Assembly (NCBI RefSeq): GCF_016907915.1
Contig: NZ_JAFBCW010000009.1
Location: 1-64,000 of the forward strand
DNA length: 64,000 nt
Reading direction: 5' to 3'
Source: Desulforadius tongensis
GTDB lineage: Bacteria; Bacillota; Desulfotomaculia; Desulfotomaculales; Desulfohalotomaculaceae
Numbering within the stretch: the stretch's first letter is position 1; each line of letters begins with the position of its first letter. The translations under genes were made by a program, and so were the position numbers. Positions 9,097 to 17,673 of this stretch are shown here, one piece after another. Below the pieces are notes generated by a model. It saw only the letters and a list, made by a program, of their open reading frames with translations. It was not told the DNA's origin and ran no database searches.

Positions 9097-9999
9097 CTAC
9101 ATTCTTTCCACAGCCCTGGCACCCACCGGGCTGGGTTCCAGCACCATCACTTTAGCCATAATCCCGTTTTCCCTGAAGGTATCTCTCATTACTTTGGCAA
9201 TCAAATCAAAATTTTCATCTGCAAAAGCAATTAATGTCGGGCCCGCCCCGGATAACACAACCCCCCTGGCGCCGGCCAATCTGGCGGCAGCCAGCACCTT
9301 CTTCATGCCGGGCACCAGTGAAGCCCGGTAACTTTGATGCAGCCGGTCCTCCATGGCATAATTTAACTTGCTTAAATCACCCTGGCACAGGGCCGTAACC
9401 AGCAAAGCCGTCCTGCCTACGTTAAACACTGCATCCTGCAGCGGCACCTGACCGGGCAGAACCTCGCGGGCCCGTTTAGTTGACAGCTGAAAATCCGGCA
9501 CGGCCACCACCGTTTTTAATCCCGCCGGCGGGGCAATATACAGATACCGCACTTCCCCCTCAGCAGCGGTAGCAGCTATAATACCGCCCAGCAAAGCAGG
9601 AGCCACATTGTCCGGGTGCCCTTCCATTTCATTAGCCAGTGCCAGCAATTTATCTTTACTTAGTTTGCCGCCGGATAAAATGTTGGCTGCAACAATGCCG
9701 CCCACAATTGCCGCTGCACTGCTGCCCAACCCCCGGCAAACAGGTACTCGGTTAGTTAGCCTAATTTTTAACCCCGCGGGATTATAATTCACATGCTGGA
9801 ATACCTTGTGCGCTGCTTTATAAACAATATTGCTTTCATCCCGGGGGATACTCGCTGCACCGTCACCATGTACTTCAATGGTCAACCCGGCAGAGGTCTC
9901 ATCCATTTCCACCGTATTGTACAGTTTTAAAGCCATTCCCAAACAGTCAAATCCCGGGCCGAGATTGGCTGTTGTAGCAGGAACCTGAACACGAATCAT
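9097..9999 (-). CDS. thrB: Homoserine kinase
   Basis: A GHMP-family kinase that converts homoserine to O-phosphohomoserine in the threonine pathway. It opens MIRVQVPATTANLGPGFDCLG, the family's substrate-binding start. The ATP-binding motif PVCRGLGSSAAAIVGG is at about residue 86-101 and the C-terminal GHMP motif is GVVLSGAGPTLIAF. The length of 300 residues is normal. It lies 6 bp downstream of hom, so co-translation is likely. All family motifs are intact. Confidence 0.96.
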   Translation of the reverse strand: MIRVQVPATTANLGPGFDCLGMALKLYNTVEMDETSAGLTIEVHGDGAASIPRDESNIVYKAAHKVFQHVNYNPAGLKIRLTNRVPVCRGLGSSAAAIVGGIVAANILSGGKLSKDKLLALANEMEGHPDNVAPALLGGIIAATAAEGEVRYLYIAPPAGLKTVVAVPDFQLSTKRAREVLPGQVPLQDAVFNVGRTALLVTALCQGDLSKLNYAMEDRLHQSYRASLVPGMKKVLAAARLAGARGVVLSGAGPTLIAFADENFDLIAKVMRDTFRENGIMAKVMVLEPSPVGARAVERM

Positions 10000-10005
10000 T
10001 ATCCT

Positions 10006-11298
10006 CTACCCCTCAACACGTATCACGTTAGGTATATCTTTAACACATGAAAGCTGCCTGATATCTGCCAGGGCATCCTGTAAATTTTCCTCTTTTGTTT
10101 CATGGGTAATCAGCACCAGTTCCGCTGTACTTCCTTCCTCATCCTTTTGAATCACCGATGCCAGGCTTACATTCTTATTGCCAAATACCAGGGCAATTGA
10201 TGCCAGCACACCTGGTTTATCAGATACAAGGGCACGTACATAAAAGCGGCTCTTAGTTTCACCCATCGGTTTAATGGGTTTATTATCATAACAGGTGCAC
10301 CCAATAATGCCCGGCACATTCCTCACCAAATCCCGGGCAGCATCCATTATATCCGCCACCACCGCACTGGCAGTGGGCAGCTCCCCTGCTCCCTGACCGT
10401 AAAACATGGTATCACCCACCGCATCTCCCCGGACAAATACCGCATTAAATGCATCATTCACCGATGCCAGCGGGTGTTCCCGGGGAATGAGAGTGGGGTG
10501 AACCCTTACCTCTATACCTTCCTCCGTCCATTTAGCAATTCCTAATAATTTAATAATATAACCCAGTTCACTGGCATAAGCAATATCTTCACTGGAAATC
10601 TTAGTAATTCCCTCTACATAAACATCATCCAAAGTTACCCTGGTATTGAAAGCTATGGATGCCAAAATGGCAATCTTACGGGCAGCATCATAACCTTCAA
10701 CATCAGAACTGGGATCGGCTTCTGCATATCCTTTAGCCTGGGCCTCTTTTAATACGGTATCAAAATCCGAACCTTCCCTGGTCATTTTGGTCAGCATATA
10801 GTTAGTTGTTCCGTTAATTATACCAAAAACCTGTTCAATATTATTAGCAGCCAAACTTTGCTTCATTGTACGGATAATGGGAATACCACCGGCCACACTG
10901 GCTTCAAAGAAAAGATCACAGCTGCCTGCCTCTGCGGCAGCAAACAATTCCTTTCCATGCATGGCCACCATATCCTTGTTGGCAGTTACCACGCTTTTAC
11001 CGTTATTTAAAGCTCGTAATACATAATCTAAAATTTTATTTACCCCGCCGAGAACTTCTACTACAATATCTATCTCCGGATCGTTAATTATCTCATTAAT
11101 ATCGGTTGTCAACATACCGGGATCTATTTTTACACCCCGGTCCTTGTTTAAATCCCTTACCAGTACCTTTTTTATTTCCAACTTTAACCCGATCCTGCGC
11201 TCTATGTTGACGGCATTTTCCGTTAATATGCGGTAAACGCCCCGCCCCACTGTACCCAATCCCAGTAAACCTATTTTTACCACCTGTTTTACCTTCAT
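10006..11298 (-). CDS. hom: Homoserine dehydrogenase
   Basis: Reduces aspartate semialdehyde to homoserine with NAD(P)H. The N-terminal Rossmann motif is GLLGLGTVGRGVYRIL. The catalytic domain includes GGIPIIRTMKQSLAANNI and GIINGTTNYMLTKM followed by EADPSSDVEGYDAARK. A C-terminal ACT domain (about 350-430) probably mediates threonine feedback. At 430 residues it is the usual Gram-positive length. It is 30 bp downstream of the HTH-ACT regulator gene and 6 bp upstream of thrB. Confidence 0.96.
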   Translation of the reverse strand: MKVKQVVKIGLLGLGTVGRGVYRILTENAVNIERRIGLKLEIKKVLVRDLNKDRGVKIDPGMLTTDINEIINDPEIDIVVEVLGGVNKILDYVLRALNNGKSVVTANKDMVAMHGKELFAAAEAGSCDLFFEASVAGGIPIIRTMKQSLAANNIEQVFGIINGTTNYMLTKMTREGSDFDTVLKEAQAKGYAEADPSSDVEGYDAARKIAILASIAFNTRVTLDDVYVEGITKISSEDIAYASELGYIIKLLGIAKWTEEGIEVRVHPTLIPREHPLASVNDAFNAVFVRGDAVGDTMFYGQGAGELPTASAVVADIMDAARDLVRNVPGIIGCTCYDNKPIKPMGETKSRFYVRALVSDKPGVLASIALVFGNKNVSLASVIQKDEEGSTAELVLITHETKEENLQDALADIRQLSCVKDIPNVIRVEG

Positions 11299-11328
11299 AA
11301 TTTAACCTCCACAGTTTACAATAATAAA

Positions 11329-11781
11329 TTAACTCTGACCTACCACATCAACCCGCTGTACACCGTCCAATTTTTGCAGCCGGGTTACCAATTCCTCCAA
11401 ATCGCCCACCAGTTCGGTAGTTTCAATAGACACAGCCACATTGGCCACCCCCTCCTGGGGTACATTTTGGTTAATGGTCAGCACATTACCATGAACATGG
11501 GCAATATTATTCAATATATTCGACAGCACACCAGCACGGTGCTCCAACAACAACGACAGGGTAACTATTTTACCCCTACTCCATTGATAAAAGGGATATA
11601 CCCCATCCTTATACTTATAAAAGGCGCTGCGGGAAAGACCTACTTTTTCCACCGCGTCGTTAACAGTTATAGCCTGTCCCTTACGCAGCAGTTCCTTGGC
11701 CTTAGCCGTTTTCAGTATCGCTTCAGGTAATATATCTTCACGCACCAAAAAATAACGTGGATCTTTACTGCGCAACAACAT
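11329..11781 (-). CDS. HTH-ACT domain protein (PheB/ThrR-like), probable operon regulator
   Basis: About 150 residues. The first half has a helix-turn-helix-like segment (AITVNDAVEKVGLSRSAFYKY) and the second half an ACT domain (LLLEHRAGVLSNILNNIAHVHG). This is the UPF0735/PheB family; a Bacillus member has, as I recall, been described as a threonine-biosynthesis regulator, ThrR. It heads the hom-thrB-lysC operon, which supports a role in sensing an aspartate-family amino acid. The frame extends to a GTG at 11820, but this has no ribosome-binding site and sits at the inferred transcription start. ATG 11781 (or TTG 11778) follows AGGAGG and is preferred. Confidence 0.8.
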   Translation of the reverse strand: MLLRSKDPRYFLVREDILPEAILKTAKAKELLRKGQAITVNDAVEKVGLSRSAFYKYKDGVYPFYQWSRGKIVTLSLLLEHRAGVLSNILNNIAHVHGNVLTINQNVPQEGVANVAVSIETTELVGDLEELVTRLQKLDGVQRVDVVGQS

Positions 11782-11798
11782 CACCCTCCTGTCCCCGT

Positions 11799-11857
11799 GT
11801 GAAGGATATAATTCCTTCACATGCAGACATTATAACACTTGAATATTTTGCTGACAA
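11799..11857 (-). promoter_or_regulatory. Promoter and palindromic operator of the HTH-ACT/hom/thrB/lysC operon
   Basis: On the minus strand a -35 TTGTCA (11857-11852) and a -10 TATAAT (11834-11829) are separated by 17 bp, predicting +1 near 11822. Immediately downstream, at 11820-11799, lies GTGAAGGA-N6-TCCTTCAC, a perfect 8-bp inverted repeat. It falls at about +2 to +23, ahead of the ribosome-binding site. This is a classical repressor operator position, or a 5' stem-loop in the RNA. The adjacent HTH-ACT protein is the natural candidate to bind it. Confidence 0.7.
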
Positions 11858-12238
11858 TAATTAATTTTATTATGCCCCAAAATACAGTTAGAGTTAAGTT
11901 CGTATAATTGTGTAAAAAGGATTTGACTCTAAAAAATAAATGAGCAATTTACAAATTCCCCAGTTAGAAGGTAATTTGGAAAAAACTAAAAAATTATATA
12001 GGCGCTTGTTCCGGTATACAGTTTTCCAGCTAAAAATTTGCACATAAATTCGGACTTGATCTGGTGTTTAAAGCAATAAAATAATATTTGTTGTTTACAT
12101 ACACCAAATTCTATATAACAGGCTTAAATCCCTATTATTAATGTCATTTGTAACCACATGGTATTAGACTATTTCCCCATTAGCAGATATAATATCTACA
12201 ATTGTAACAAGTTTATAAAATTCTATATTTTTAAAAGA
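11858..12238. other. AT-rich intergenic region with probable riboswitch promoter
   Basis: No gene is visible. Near its end the plus strand has a consensus -10 TATAAT at 12188-12193, with a weak -35 (TTAGAC, 12164-12169) 18 bp upstream. Transcription would begin near 12200 and enter the riboswitch. The remainder is AT-rich with no recognisable structure. Confidence 0.5.
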
Positions 12239-12361
12239 ACGCTTAGTTCTCAGACGAGAAGCGGGGGATCCAACTTTTGGGGTGAATCCATTTTTTATTG
12301 GTAGGGCTACCCTTCGGCCCGAACCCGTCAGCTAACCTCGTAGGCGTGGCAAGGGGAGTGT
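12239..12361 (+). promoter_or_regulatory. c-di-AMP riboswitch (ydaO-yuaA type)
   Basis: The conserved core of this RNA class is present: GGGGGATCCAACTTTTGGGG then GTGAATCC, AGGGC...GCCC, and CCGAACCCGTCAGCTAACCT followed by CGTAGGCG. ACGCTT (12239-12244) can pair with GAGTGT (12356-12361) as a closing P1 helix. In known cases c-di-AMP binding promotes termination, turning off cell-wall, potassium and osmolyte functions. A terminator stands about 100 nt downstream. AAGGGG at 12351-12356 is complementary to CCCCTT in that terminator, which could form an antiterminator; this pairing is inference. Confidence 0.88.
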
Positions 12362-12465
12362 ACTGGAATATAATAAAAAACACCAGTATTTCTATATATA
12401 TTCCAGATTATGATAATTTATTCAAAACATATGCCTGCCCTGTGCAGGCCTTTTAAATTATGCCC

Positions 12466-12510
12466 ATACCCCTTGGAATTTTTCAAGGAGTGTGGGTATT
12501 TATTTTTTTA
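12466..12510 (+). terminator. Terminator of riboswitch expression platform
   Basis: The stem pairs ATACCC (12466-12471) with GGGTAT (12494-12499) and CTTG (12472-12475) with CAAG (12484-12487), with a one-sided bulge. A T-rich tail follows to 12510. It stands between the c-di-AMP riboswitch and ablA, so it would cut transcription before the operon. Confidence 0.8.
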
Positions 12511-12572
12511 AAGTAAACATTTTGCATATTTGCATAATATGCAGCTCATGTATTTCAGGGAGGTAAAGACAA

Positions 12573-12698
12573 ATGATACAAATGTTCTTTGAAACTAAAA
12601 ATATTAATCTTAACCAACCCTTCAGTTTTTCTAGTCAGGCTGCCGCAATGGTGTCAAGGGTGCAAAGCAGGCGTCAGCCCTTGTCCTTGGTACTATGA
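12573..12698 (+). CDS. Possible 41-residue small ORF ahead of ablA
   Basis: ATG at 12573 is preceded by AGGGAGG with a 9-nt spacer. The frame encodes MIQMFFETKNIN and then a Ser/Gln/Arg-rich tail ending LSLVL, with a stop 38 bp before ablA. It lies after the riboswitch terminator, so it would be translated from the read-through transcript. Inside it is an inverted repeat CAAGGG / CCCTTG (12656-12661 and 12679-12684). It resembles no family I know and could be a leader peptide or chance. Confidence 0.35.
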   Translation: MIQMFFETKNINLNQPFSFSSQAAAMVSRVQSRRQPLSLVL

Positions 12699-12736
12699 GG
12701 TTAAGTATGAAGTATTATTAAAATTAGGAGGTAATA

Positions 12737-14011
12737 ATGAATATTTTAAAAAACAAATTGTTAAAAATTTCAAATGCCACTGAAGATAATTGGAATGACT
12801 GGCAGTGGCAAATTAGAAACAGGATTAAAACAGTCAACGAACTGAAAAAAATTATATCTCTTTCTGATCAAGAAACCAAAAGCATTGAAAAATGTTTAAA
12901 ATACTTTCGAATGGCTATTACTCCATATTATGCTTCCCTCATGCACCCCACTAACAAGAACTGTCCTATTCGCAAGCAGGCCGTGCCCAGCGAAATGGAA
13001 ACACAAATTAACCAATCTGATATGGAAGATCCACTTCATGAAGATGTCGACTCTCCCGTGCCAGGAATAACTCATCGCTACCCAGATCGAGCACTGCTAT
13101 TAGTTACTGACCAATGTGCTATGTACTGCCGTCACTGCACCCGTCGGCGGATGGCCGGTTCCCATGATAAACCTATGCCAAAGTCACAGGTTGATAAAGC
13201 CATTAACTACATAAGAAAAACCACAGAAATTAGAGACGTAATTATTTCCGGTGGTGATCCACTTACTCTTTGCGACAGCAAATTGGAATATATTCTTAAA
13301 CAGCTTCGCTCCATTGAGCATGTAGAAATTATCCGTATCGGTTCACGTATGCCGGTTGTACTACCCCAACGGATTACAAATGAACTGTGCAGTATGCTAA
13401 AAAAATACCAACCTTTATGGATAAACACTCACTTTAATCACCCTAAAGAAATCACACCAGAATCCACCACCGCCTGTACTAAATTAGCTGACGCCGGCAT
13501 CCCTTTGGGTAACCAAAGCGTATTATTGAAAACAGTTAATGATTGTTCACATATCTATAAAAATCTTGTTCGGCAGCTGGTAAAAATTAGAGTACGTCCA
13601 TATTATCTGTACCAATGTGATTTATCAAGGGGTATCAGCCACTTCCGCACCTCTGTTTCTAAAGGCATTGAAATTATTGAATCACTGCGGGGACACACTT
13701 CTGGTTTATGCATACCCCAATTTGTAGTGGATGCACCCGGTGGTGGCGGTAAAATTCCGATTAACCCCCAGTACATAATTTCGCAATCAGACAGTAAAGT
13801 AATTCTTCGCAATTATGAAGGTAAAATGTTTGTATATGAAGAAACAAATGATAAACCCAGCAGTTGTGATAGCTGCATGACCTGTATGAAAAAAAATAAT
13901 GAAAAATCTGTTGGCCCAGCCAGTCTGCTTATACCAAGTAAACCTAAAAAATCTAAAAATCTAAAAAGCAAGTTGGATAGTGATGGAGTGATAGACGTTG
14001 TTAATAGATAA
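12737..14011 (+). CDS. ablA: Lysine 2,3-aminomutase (AblA/KamA type)
   Basis: A radical-SAM, PLP-dependent enzyme that converts L-alpha-lysine to L-beta-lysine. The cluster motif CAMYCRHCTRRR (C-x3-C-x2-C) is at about residue 130. SGGDPLTL is the glycine-rich SAM-binding segment. Late in the protein DAPGGGGKIPINPQY matches the PLP/substrate region, and three more Cys (CDSCMTC) lie near residue 382. At 424 residues it matches the family. AGGAGG precedes the ATG. The gene overlaps ablB by 14 nt, and together they would make Nepsilon-acetyl-beta-lysine, a compatible solute of methanogens and some bacteria. Base use is more AT-rich than in the neighbouring thr operon. Confidence 0.92.
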   Translation: MNILKNKLLKISNATEDNWNDWQWQIRNRIKTVNELKKIISLSDQETKSIEKCLKYFRMAITPYYASLMHPTNKNCPIRKQAVPSEMETQINQSDMEDPLHEDVDSPVPGITHRYPDRALLLVTDQCAMYCRHCTRRRMAGSHDKPMPKSQVDKAINYIRKTTEIRDVIISGGDPLTLCDSKLEYILKQLRSIEHVEIIRIGSRMPVVLPQRITNELCSMLKKYQPLWINTHFNHPKEITPESTTACTKLADAGIPLGNQSVLLKTVNDCSHIYKNLVRQLVKIRVRPYYLYQCDLSRGISHFRTSVSKGIEIIESLRGHTSGLCIPQFVVDAPGGGGKIPINPQYIISQSDSKVILRNYEGKMFVYEETNDKPSSCDSCMTCMKKNNEKSVGPASLLIPSKPKKSKNLKSKLDSDGVIDVVNR

Positions 14012-14870
14012 GCAATCTGCATTACAGCATAGTGAATCATCATTTAAAATTAAGGCCATGATTGATAAAATAAACCAGCGTATTTGGGTTTCAGATTACA
14101 GCTTTACAGATATACCAGCATTCTCTGAATTTCTATTTAAAAATGCAGCCAAATTTTCGGCACAGAAAATAATAATACCTGCTAGGGAGAAAGATCTAGA
14201 ACCTTTAAAAGAACAGGGCTTTATACTGGAAGGCCGAGCAGAAGGCTTTTTAAACGGCAAAACCGCTTACTTTATGGCCGCCTACCCGGAGCCAAACCGC
14301 CAGTACAGTCCACACTTAAAAAAGAAAATGAGTGAGCTGCAAAAAATATTATCTCTGCCGGTTAAGCCCGCCGGTAAAATACCGGAGGGTTATACCTTTA
14401 GGGATGCCGGGCCGGGGGATGCCCCGGCGCTGGCCGAGCTGTTTGGAAAAATTTTTTCCACCTATCCCACACCGCTGGACAAAGAAAGTTATATATTGAA
14501 GTTAATGAAAAACAGTACCATTTTCCGGTTGGCAGTGCACAACAATGTAATTGCCGCTGCCGGCGCGGCAGAAATGGATATGGAAAACAGCAACGCCGAA
14601 ATGACCAATTGCGCCACCCTCCCCGAACACCGGGGTAAAGGGTTAATGAGTATCATCATACAAGATTTGGAACACGCAGCGGCAAAAAGAGGTATCAAAT
14701 GTTTATACAGCTTATCCCGCTCTTCAGAATTGGGCATTAATTTGATTTTTCACCGTATGGGCTACACTTACAGCGGCACATTAATAAATAACTGTCACAT
14801 ATGCAGTACCTGGGAGGACATGCATTTATGGGTAAAAGCCACGTTTATGGATAAGCCGCTGCCAAACTAG
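13998..14870 (+). CDS. ablB: Beta-lysine N6-acetyltransferase (AblB)
   Basis: A GNAT acetyltransferase predicted to acetylate beta-lysine at the epsilon amine, giving the osmolyte Nepsilon-acetyl-beta-lysine. The acetyl-CoA loop is LPEHRGKGLMSIIIQDLE (about residue 208-225), inside a GNAT core that starts GYTFRDAGPGDAPALAELF. The N-terminal half (to about 110) is the AblB-specific domain (RIWVSDYSF...GFILEGRAEGFLNG). The start is TTG 13998, overlapping the ablA end; ATG 14058 is an alternative. Context makes the call much firmer than the GNAT fold alone. Confidence 0.88.
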   Translation: MLIDKQSALQHSESSFKIKAMIDKINQRIWVSDYSFTDIPAFSEFLFKNAAKFSAQKIIIPAREKDLEPLKEQGFILEGRAEGFLNGKTAYFMAAYPEPNRQYSPHLKKKMSELQKILSLPVKPAGKIPEGYTFRDAGPGDAPALAELFGKIFSTYPTPLDKESYILKLMKNSTIFRLAVHNNVIAAAGAAEMDMENSNAEMTNCATLPEHRGKGLMSIIIQDLEHAAAKRGIKCLYSLSRSSELGINLIFHRMGYTYSGTLINNCHICSTWEDMHLWVKATFMDKPLPN

Positions 14871-14969
14871 GCGCGGAATACCGGGGGAGACAGGATGCCG
14901 TACAGGAGGTGCGGCACCGGTATCTAATCCATGGATGGCAAATATGCCCCGTGAAGGGAGAGTAATAGC

Positions 14970-16103
14970 TTGCAAAAAACAGCCGTAGCTGCGGCCAAGT
15001 GCCCGGCCTATGACAAACTAAAAATAAATAACGCCCTGAACAAATTGATCAACAGTTTAGGAGGAATAGAAAAATTTGTGCAGCCTGGGCAGGTGGTGGC
15101 CGTTAAACCGAACCTGGTTGCTAAAAAGAAACCCGCCGAAGCTGCCACCACGCATCCGCTGGTGGTAGAGGCAGTGGTTAGACTAGTTCAGCAGGCAGGT
15201 GGAAAACCCTTTATTGTCGACTCCCCCGGCGGACCCTCCAGCAGGGGGGTGCTGCGCTCGGTTTACCGGGCCACAGGCATGACCGAAGTGGCTGAAAAAA
15301 CCGGCTGCGATTTAAATTTTGATACCAGTGAAACAGTGCTCAACCACCCCCGGGGCAAAGCGGTGAAGCAGCTGACACTGCTTAAAGTGCTGACAAAGGC
15401 AGATGTTATCATTGCACTGCCTAAACTTAAAACCCACTGCATGACCAGGTATACCGGGGCGGTTAAGCTGATGTACGGGGCCGTTCCGGGGCTAAAAAAA
15501 GCCGAATATCACTTTAATATGCAAAAATTACGGGAATTTTCCCAGCTATTAATTGACATCAACACCCTGCTGCCCGCTTCCCTAAACATCATGGATGCAG
15601 TGGTGGGAATGGAAGGTGACGGACCCACAGCCGGTTCTCCCCGGGAAGCAGGCCTGCTGCTGGCCAGTACCAACCCCTACGCCCTTGATTATATATGTTC
15701 CGATTTGATTGGTATAAAACCGGATTCTTTGGTTTTCATTCAACTGGCCAAAGAACAGGGACTCTGCCCACCCCCGGCGGAAATTGAACTGTTAGCAGAC
15801 CCTTTACCGGAGCTCAACCCGCCTTTCAAATTACCCAGCCACAAAAATGTTGATTTTAACCTGCCCGGGTTTCTAAAAAGATTTATCAGCAGGCTGCAGC
15901 CCAGGCCGGTTTTCAGCCCGGAACTCTGCATGGGCTGCGGAGAGTGTCACCGCTGCTGCCCGGCCGGTGCCATTACCATGGTAAATGGCCAGCCCCAGTT
16001 AACGCTGGATTCATGTATCCGCTGTTTCTGCTGCCAGGAGCTGTGCCCGCACAAAGCTGTGCAGATACACCAGCACTGGCTGGGGAAAAGATTACTGCGA
16101 TAA
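14970..16103 (+). CDS. DUF362 domain protein with C-terminal 2[4Fe-4S] ferredoxin
   Basis: 377 residues. Residues about 30-260 form the DUF362 domain (VAVKPNLV, TTHPLVVEAVV, DSPGGPSS, ALPKLKTHCMTRYTGAVK). The C-terminus carries a bacterial ferredoxin module with two clusters: CMGCGECHRCCP and CIRCFCCQELCP. Such proteins are widespread in anaerobes; their reaction is unknown, though they are presumed to transfer electrons. The start is TTG 14970 with AAGGGAGAG upstream. It follows ablB by 99 bp and could be read from the same transcript, but nothing in the protein ties it to osmolyte synthesis. Confidence 0.85.
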   Translation: MQKTAVAAAKCPAYDKLKINNALNKLINSLGGIEKFVQPGQVVAVKPNLVAKKKPAEAATTHPLVVEAVVRLVQQAGGKPFIVDSPGGPSSRGVLRSVYRATGMTEVAEKTGCDLNFDTSETVLNHPRGKAVKQLTLLKVLTKADVIIALPKLKTHCMTRYTGAVKLMYGAVPGLKKAEYHFNMQKLREFSQLLIDINTLLPASLNIMDAVVGMEGDGPTAGSPREAGLLLASTNPYALDYICSDLIGIKPDSLVFIQLAKEQGLCPPPAEIELLADPLPELNPPFKLPSHKNVDFNLPGFLKRFISRLQPRPVFSPELCMGCGECHRCCPAGAITMVNGQPQLTLDSCIRCFCCQELCPHKAVQIHQHWLGKRLLR

Positions 16104-16150
16104 ATAAGATAACTTTTTCAGGGTAGACCCTCATGCCGGTAAAGACATAA

Positions 16151-16184
16151 AGAAACCTTGGCCGCTTTTTAGACCAAGGTTTCT
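16151..16184. terminator. Terminator between ferredoxin gene and spoIVA
   Basis: Perfect 11-bp inverted repeat AGAAACCTTGG / CCAAGGTTTCT with a 12-nt loop, between convergent genes. It has T-rich flanks but no long T run. Confidence 0.75.
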
Positions 16185-16188
16185 CATA

Positions 16189-17667
16189 CTATATAATGAT
16201 ACAAATTAACCCACCACTGCCGTCATTAACAATGCGCTGCAGAGTTTCCTGCAGTTTTGCCTGGGCATTTTCAGGCATGCGGTGTATTTTGTTTTGCACA
16301 CCTTCGCGAACTAAATCATGCAAGCTCTTACCAAATATCTCCGATGACCAGATTTTTTTCGGATCTTCATCAAATTCATCCAGCATATAACGCACCAGCT
16401 CTTCACACTGTTTTTCAGTGCCAATGATAGGAGTTATCTCAGTAGTTATGTCCGCCCTGATAATGTGCAGTGAGGGAGCACTGGCTTTTAGCTTAACTCC
16501 AAAACGACTTCCCTGGCGAATCAGTTCCGGTTCCTCCAGGTTCATTTCATCCAACCGCGGTGTCACCACACCGTAACCGGTTTCTTTAACCTCGGCAAAC
16601 GCTTCCGCCACTTTATCCCATTCATTTTTGGCCACTGCAAACTCCCGCATCAAACGGAAGATGTCTTCGTCGCCCTTAATTTCATGCCCGCATTCCTCGG
16701 TCAGCACTTTATAAAACAGATCCCGTTTGGCCAGCATTTCAATGGAAGCAGAACCAGTTCCCATATCCATACTTTTAAGATTAACCTGTTCCACAAAATC
16801 ATACCCGGCTAAAGCTTCAACGGCAGTTTCAATGTCCCGCAGCCTGCGCACATGATGTACAGTGGTTTTTACCGCCTCTTCAAAATTATCTCTTAACCAG
16901 TGCTTGGAATCCAATTCTTCAACCCACGGCGGCAGCGAAATACTAACTTCATTGACGGGAAATTCAAAGAGAATCTGCTCTAATATATATAAAATGTCCT
17001 CCTGGCTTAATTCTGCCGCATTAACCGGCAGCACCGGCACATCATACTTTTCCTGCAGTTCCATGGCCATCGCTTCTACTTCCGGGGAGGTGGGACGAAT
17101 ACTGTTCATTAATATAACAAAGGGTTTACCCAGCTCCTTTAGTTCTTCCACCACCCTTTCTTCCGCTTCAATGTAATTTTCCCTGGGAATATCGGTTATA
17201 GAGCCATCTGTGGTAACCAGTACGCCGATGGTGGAATGTTCAGATATCACTTTTCGTGTTCCTATTTCTGCAGCTTCCTGAAAGGGAATGGGGTCCTCAA
17301 ACCAGGGAGTTGTAACCATCCTTGGGCCGTCCTCTTCTTCATAACCAAGGGCCCCTTCCACCCGGTAGCCCACACAGTCCACCAGGCGCATCTTCACCTG
17401 CAGGCTGGGACTGATGACAATTTCCACCGCTTCATTGGGAACAAATTTGGGCTCAGTGGTCATTATGGTACGACCGGCTCCGCTTTGAGGGAGTTCATCT
17501 TTAGCCCGTTCCCTGTCGTGTACATTCTTAATATTAGGAATAACTGTTAAATCCATAAATCTCTTTATAAATGTGGACTTGCCGGTTCGCACACCACCGA
17601 CTACGCCCAAATAGATATCTCCGCCGGTGCGTTCCGCAATATCGCGGAAAAGATCAATTTTTTCCAT
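16189..17667 (-). CDS. spoIVA: Stage IV sporulation protein A, spore coat ATPase
   Basis: SpoIVA polymerises with ATP hydrolysis on the forespore surface to form the coat basement layer. The Walker A motif is GVVGGVRTGKSTFIKRFM at about residue 24-40, in the family-typical opening MEKIDLFRDIAERTGGDIYLG. The length of 492 residues equals the Bacillus protein's. The start at 17667 follows family alignment and the AAGGAGG upstream; GTG 17673, two codons earlier, is closer to that site and also possible. The C-terminus ends GGLICIII, hydrophobic as in homologues. Expression in the mother cell under sigma-E is known for the family; no clear promoter was identified here. Confidence 0.95.
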   Translation of the reverse strand: MEKIDLFRDIAERTGGDIYLGVVGGVRTGKSTFIKRFMDLTVIPNIKNVHDRERAKDELPQSGAGRTIMTTEPKFVPNEAVEIVISPSLQVKMRLVDCVGYRVEGALGYEEEDGPRMVTTPWFEDPIPFQEAAEIGTRKVISEHSTIGVLVTTDGSITDIPRENYIEAEERVVEELKELGKPFVILMNSIRPTSPEVEAMAMELQEKYDVPVLPVNAAELSQEDILYILEQILFEFPVNEVSISLPPWVEELDSKHWLRDNFEEAVKTTVHHVRRLRDIETAVEALAGYDFVEQVNLKSMDMGTGSASIEMLAKRDLFYKVLTEECGHEIKGDEDIFRLMREFAVAKNEWDKVAEAFAEVKETGYGVVTPRLDEMNLEEPELIRQGSRFGVKLKASAPSLHIIRADITTEITPIIGTEKQCEELVRYMLDEFDEDPKKIWSSEIFGKSLHDLVREGVQNKIHRMPENAQAKLQETLQRIVNDGSGGLICIII

Positions 17668-17673
17668 ACGCAC

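Noticed and set aside
12589-12783. 64-codon plus-strand frame overlapping the start of ablA
   Set aside because: It has no ribosome-binding site and conflicts with both the small ORF at 12573 and the well-supported ablA start.
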